A stretch of DNA of 17,451 nt from UBA6522 sp036231525 (GTDB lineage: Bacteria > Pseudomonadota > Gammaproteobacteria > Steroidobacterales > Rariloculaceae). Below the pieces are notes generated by a model. That model searched no databases and was not told where the DNA came from. It worked only from the letters and a program-made list of their open reading frames with translations. Both the position numbers and the translations under genes were made by a program. Below, piece after piece: positions 15,230 to 17,451 of the stretch (position 1 is the first letter of the stretch; every line of letters begins with the position of its first letter). The stretch is taken from assembly GCA_036231525.1 (NCBI GenBank), contig JAZAGZ010000091.1:1-17451 (forward strand), written 5' to 3'.

Positions 15230-16417
15230 ATGTACGCTTTATCCAGAAAGCTCGTAAACATGGTGACGGTCACTGCAATAGTATTTGGCCTCGCTGGCAG
15301 TCCGGCTTACGCTCAGTTCGGCACTCCGTCTAGCTCCCAAGAAAGCCTGGATGAATTGCGCCGATACCGCGGCGATGGTGATAGCCCTCCACCATCAGCG
15401 CTCGTAAATCAGCGCTCAGATGAAACCCTGGACGCAGCTCGAGCTGCTTCACCACAAACTGCCGAATCCACCTACGCCTACTTCCAGGACGAAGCTGAAG
15501 CGTCTATTGCAAGAGCTATAGAGCGCGTTTGGGATCCTACACTCCCTCGCCCCGAGCCTCCCCGAACACCTTGGGGGGATCCAGAACTAAATGGATACTG
15601 GGAAAATGTGGCCTACACTCCCTTGGAACGACCTGAAGCGCTCGCTGGAAAACCTCTGTACACACACCAAGAGGCCATTGAGACTTTTCAGCAGAGAGTA
15701 CTCACAGATGCTTCCGTTGATCCAGCAACGGTGCATTACGATTGGACTGAATTTGGCATGGATAACTGGCAAAGTCCTATCCGCCCGAATCGACGAACAT
15801 CGCTAGTTGTAGACCCACCTAATGGTCGAATCCCTACCCTAACACCCGCAGGACAGGAAAGATTTCAAGAGCAATTGCGGCGCCATACTCTGGAATCCCG
15901 AGGCTTGTACGAGCGTTGTATCTTAGGCAATGACGGACCACCGGAAGTCCCCTTTGTACAAAACACCGGGCAAGCTCAAATCATACAAACTCAGGATTAC
16001 GTGGTACTAATTACCCAGGCAAACAGTGACGTCCGTATTTTTCACTTAAATGAATCTGCACATGCGCCAAATAATATTCGTAATTGGTCTGGGGATTCAC
16101 GCGCACACTGGGAAGGAAACACGCTGGTAGTTGAGACTACAAATTTCCACCAAAACCGTAAATGGAAAGGCGCATTAGGTAACTTAAATCTTGTTGAGCG
16201 CTTCACCCGAGTTGCTGACGATACACTCCTGTGGGAAGCCACAATGACAGACCCAACAACTTGGGAAGCTCCTTGGACTGTCGAGGTCCCTTGGCCCAGG
16301 ATGGAGCCACCGGGTTTATTCGAGTTTGCATGCCATGAGCAAAATTACGGAATCATTAACGTTGTGCGAGGTGCCAGAACCCGAGCATCAGAATATGAAA
16401 CTGAATTGGCGCGGTAA
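15230..16417 (+). CDS. Secreted protein of uncharacterised 'GYW / HWE' family (larger member)
   Basis: A 395-residue protein with a signal peptide ending AYAQ (about 29) and an excellent Shine-Dalgarno AAGGAGGA 7 nt before the ATG. Blocks in order: TPWGDPELNGYW (113-124), HAPNN (278-282), HWEGNTLVVETTNF (293-306), LLWEATMTDPTTWEAPWT (333-350) and FACHEQNYGIINVVRGAR (366-383). The same order (DLSGYW, HWE.DTLV.E, L.WEAT) occurs in the shorter 5260-6093 protein; this one adds about 80 residues after the signal and the classical CHE.NYG ending of the family. Function is unknown; the conserved His, Glu, Cys and Trp residues are consistent with binding or catalysis on a secreted substrate. It precedes the acetamidase-like gene by 86 bp. 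Confidence 0.82.
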   Translation: MYALSRKLVNMVTVTAIVFGLAGSPAYAQFGTPSSSQESLDELRRYRGDGDSPPPSALVNQRSDETLDAARAASPQTAESTYAYFQDEAEASIARAIERVWDPTLPRPEPPRTPWGDPELNGYWENVAYTPLERPEALAGKPLYTHQEAIETFQQRVLTDASVDPATVHYDWTEFGMDNWQSPIRPNRRTSLVVDPPNGRIPTLTPAGQERFQEQLRRHTLESRGLYERCILGNDGPPEVPFVQNTGQAQIIQTQDYVVLITQANSDVRIFHLNESAHAPNNIRNWSGDSRAHWEGNTLVVETTNFHQNRKWKGALGNLNLVERFTRVADDTLLWEATMTDPTTWEAPWTVEVPWPRMEPPGLFEFACHEQNYGIINVVRGARTRASEYETELAR

Positions 16418-16451
16418 GGAGCTAACGTTTTGTCAAACAAAATCCGGCTCC
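16418..16451 (+). other. Two-step hairpin immediately after the 'GYW' family gene stop
   Basis: The 34 nt right after the TAA can fold as GGAGC (16418-16422) / GCTCC (16447-16451) with an inner stem TTTTGT (16428-16433) / ACAAAA (16437-16442) and a 3-nt CAA loop, separated by a TAACG/TCCG internal loop. No T-run follows, so it is not a classic terminator. It may be an RNA-stabilising or processing element between the two genes. Confidence 0.45.
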
Positions 16452-16503
16452 ATGATAAAACCTCTCAGCGCTAACCGCGATTCGTCGACAAATGGGAGAC
16501 CCC

Positions 16504-17451
16504 GTGGATAAAAAAATCGTGGTCTCAATGGTCACGATCATTAGTCTGATTCTGGGGGGGGAAACCAGCCCGCAAGACTTACAAGGTGATGCACTACAAC
16601 CGCTTGGAGAAGCCTTGTTTGAGTTACCCGAAGACGGCGGTGTCTACATCCCCTCAACACCGAATACCGTCCAATGGGGATCATTACCAAATCGCAACAC
16701 AGAACCACTGCTCACAGTAGCTTCGGGTACAGTCGTCACCTTTGATACTGTTTCACACGAGGGCATCCTTGAAGACCAAGGTCGCAACCCGTTGATGTAT
16801 TTTGCCCAACATGGGGTTACATCGGATCAAGTGCTTCGCGATGCCGTTATGATTGCGGCATCGACACTGGCTCATGATTTCGATGAAGATGGGCCTCATG
16901 TTGTGACTGGACCGGTCGCGGTCGAGGGTGCTCGACCTGGCGATGTTCTCAAGATTGAGACCCTTGGTCTCATCCCCCGTGTTCCATATGGGATCATCTC
17001 AAGCCGGCATGGGAAGGGAGCACTGCCGGGAGAATTTCCGGAAAATGATGCGCCACAAGGTGGTAGCTCCGATCAGCCTGATCTGTATAACAATGTCTCA
17101 ATCTTCACAGAAATTGAAGAGACTCATGGTCGACAGTATGCAATTTTATACAACCGGAATGGCGAAGCCGTACGCTTTGCGATTGCCCCATTTATGGGAA
17201 TTATGGGCGTCGCGCCTGATACACGAAACAAAGTCAACTCAATCCCTCCGAACACGTACGGTGGCAATCTCGATATCAATGAGTTAGGTGTTGGATCAAC
17301 GCTGTACTTACCCGTTCAGATCCCGGGGGCTCTTTTTTACGTGGGCGACCCACACTACGCGCAAGGCGATGGCGAGGTGGCCCTAACAGCTCTGGAAGCC
17401 CCGCTGCGAGGCACTTTTCGCCTCACATTACTTCCGGCCGGCGATGCCGGT
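16504..17451 (+). CDS. Exported acetamidase/formamidase family protein, 3' end beyond the window
   Basis: An open frame of 316 residues reaching the window end. The GTG at 16504 was chosen because GGGAG lies 5 nt upstream and a signal-like segment follows (DKKIVVSMVTIISLILGG); an in-frame ATG at 16492 is the alternative but has no ribosome site. FmdA/AmdA (PF03069) features: GPVAVEGARPGDVL (136-149), SRHGKGALPGEF (167-178), FAIAPFMGIMGVAP (225-238), GGNLDINELG (253-262) and GDPHYAQGDGEVA (281-293), the last being the strongest family hallmark. The family hydrolyses formamide, acetamide and related amides to ammonia and acid, though many members have untested substrates. An export signal points to extracytoplasmic amide hydrolysis. 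A run of eight G (16554-16561) lies in codons 17-20. Confidence 0.88.
   Translation, partial: MDKKIVVSMVTIISLILGGETSPQDLQGDALQPLGEALFELPEDGGVYIPSTPNTVQWGSLPNRNTEPLLTVASGTVVTFDTVSHEGILEDQGRNPLMYFAQHGVTSDQVLRDAVMIAASTLAHDFDEDGPHVVTGPVAVEGARPGDVLKIETLGLIPRVPYGIISSRHGKGALPGEFPENDAPQGGSSDQPDLYNNVSIFTEIEETHGRQYAILYNRNGEAVRFAIAPFMGIMGVAPDTRNKVNSIPPNTYGGNLDINELGVGSTLYLPVQIPGALFYVGDPHYAQGDGEVALTALEAPLRGTFRLTLLPAGDAG

Overview
The window reads as a bacterial chromosome segment of roughly balanced GC, most likely from a gammaproteobacterium, possibly marine; this placement is an inference. It rests on the mix of families (a PQQ dehydrogenase with a fused cytochrome c, a DUF6152 protein, a DUF2272 protein, a DUF2905 membrane protein, a giant exported alpha/beta hydrolase, and a two-subunit KorAB) and on Shine-Dalgarno-led genes with Gram-negative signal peptides. 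No rRNA, tRNA, CRISPR array, transposase or phage gene was seen. Fourteen genes are supported. Two of them run off the window edges: a DUF2905 membrane protein at the left and an acetamidase/formamidase-family protein at the right.

Layout. (1) 1-2353, minus strand: a short DUF2905 gene (start 182) preceded by a periplasmic quinohemoprotein dehydrogenase (263-2353). (2) 2439-5214, plus strand: diverging from the dehydrogenase across 85 bp, an exported tyrosine-phosphatase-like protein, then an AT-rich spacer of about 230 bp and an exported alpha/beta hydrolase-domain protein. (3) 5260-7327, minus strand: a three-gene unit of exported proteins (LolA-like hypothetical, DUF6152, and a secreted 'GYW/HWE' family protein). 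Its first two genes overlap by ATGA. (4) 7328-7824: a divergent spacer of about 500 bp with G/C tracts and hairpins. (5) 7825-10523, plus strand: korA-korB, the only clearly cytoplasmic metabolic enzyme here, a thiamine-diphosphate 2-oxoacid:ferredoxin oxidoreductase. (6) 10524-10863: a spacer of 340 bp. (7) 10864-17451, plus strand: six co-directional genes, all with export signals: M20 amidohydrolase, PAL-like NHL propeller, DUF2272 protein, a hypothetical protein, a second 'GYW/HWE' family member, and an acetamidase/formamidase-like enzyme.

Working hypothesis. Eleven of the fourteen products carry N-terminal export signals and most are hydrolases, lyases or dehydrogenases, so the locus looks like a set of periplasmic catabolic enzymes. 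In the right-hand cluster an N-acyl-amino-acid-type amidohydrolase, a relative of the peptide-amidating lyase and an amidase-type enzyme sit together, which suggests periplasmic processing of amide or N-acyl amino acid compounds. That link is inference only. The lyase-like protein lacks residues of true PAL, so its real reaction is open. Two members of the same uncharacterised secreted family, one beside DUF6152 and one beside the amidase, tie the two halves together.
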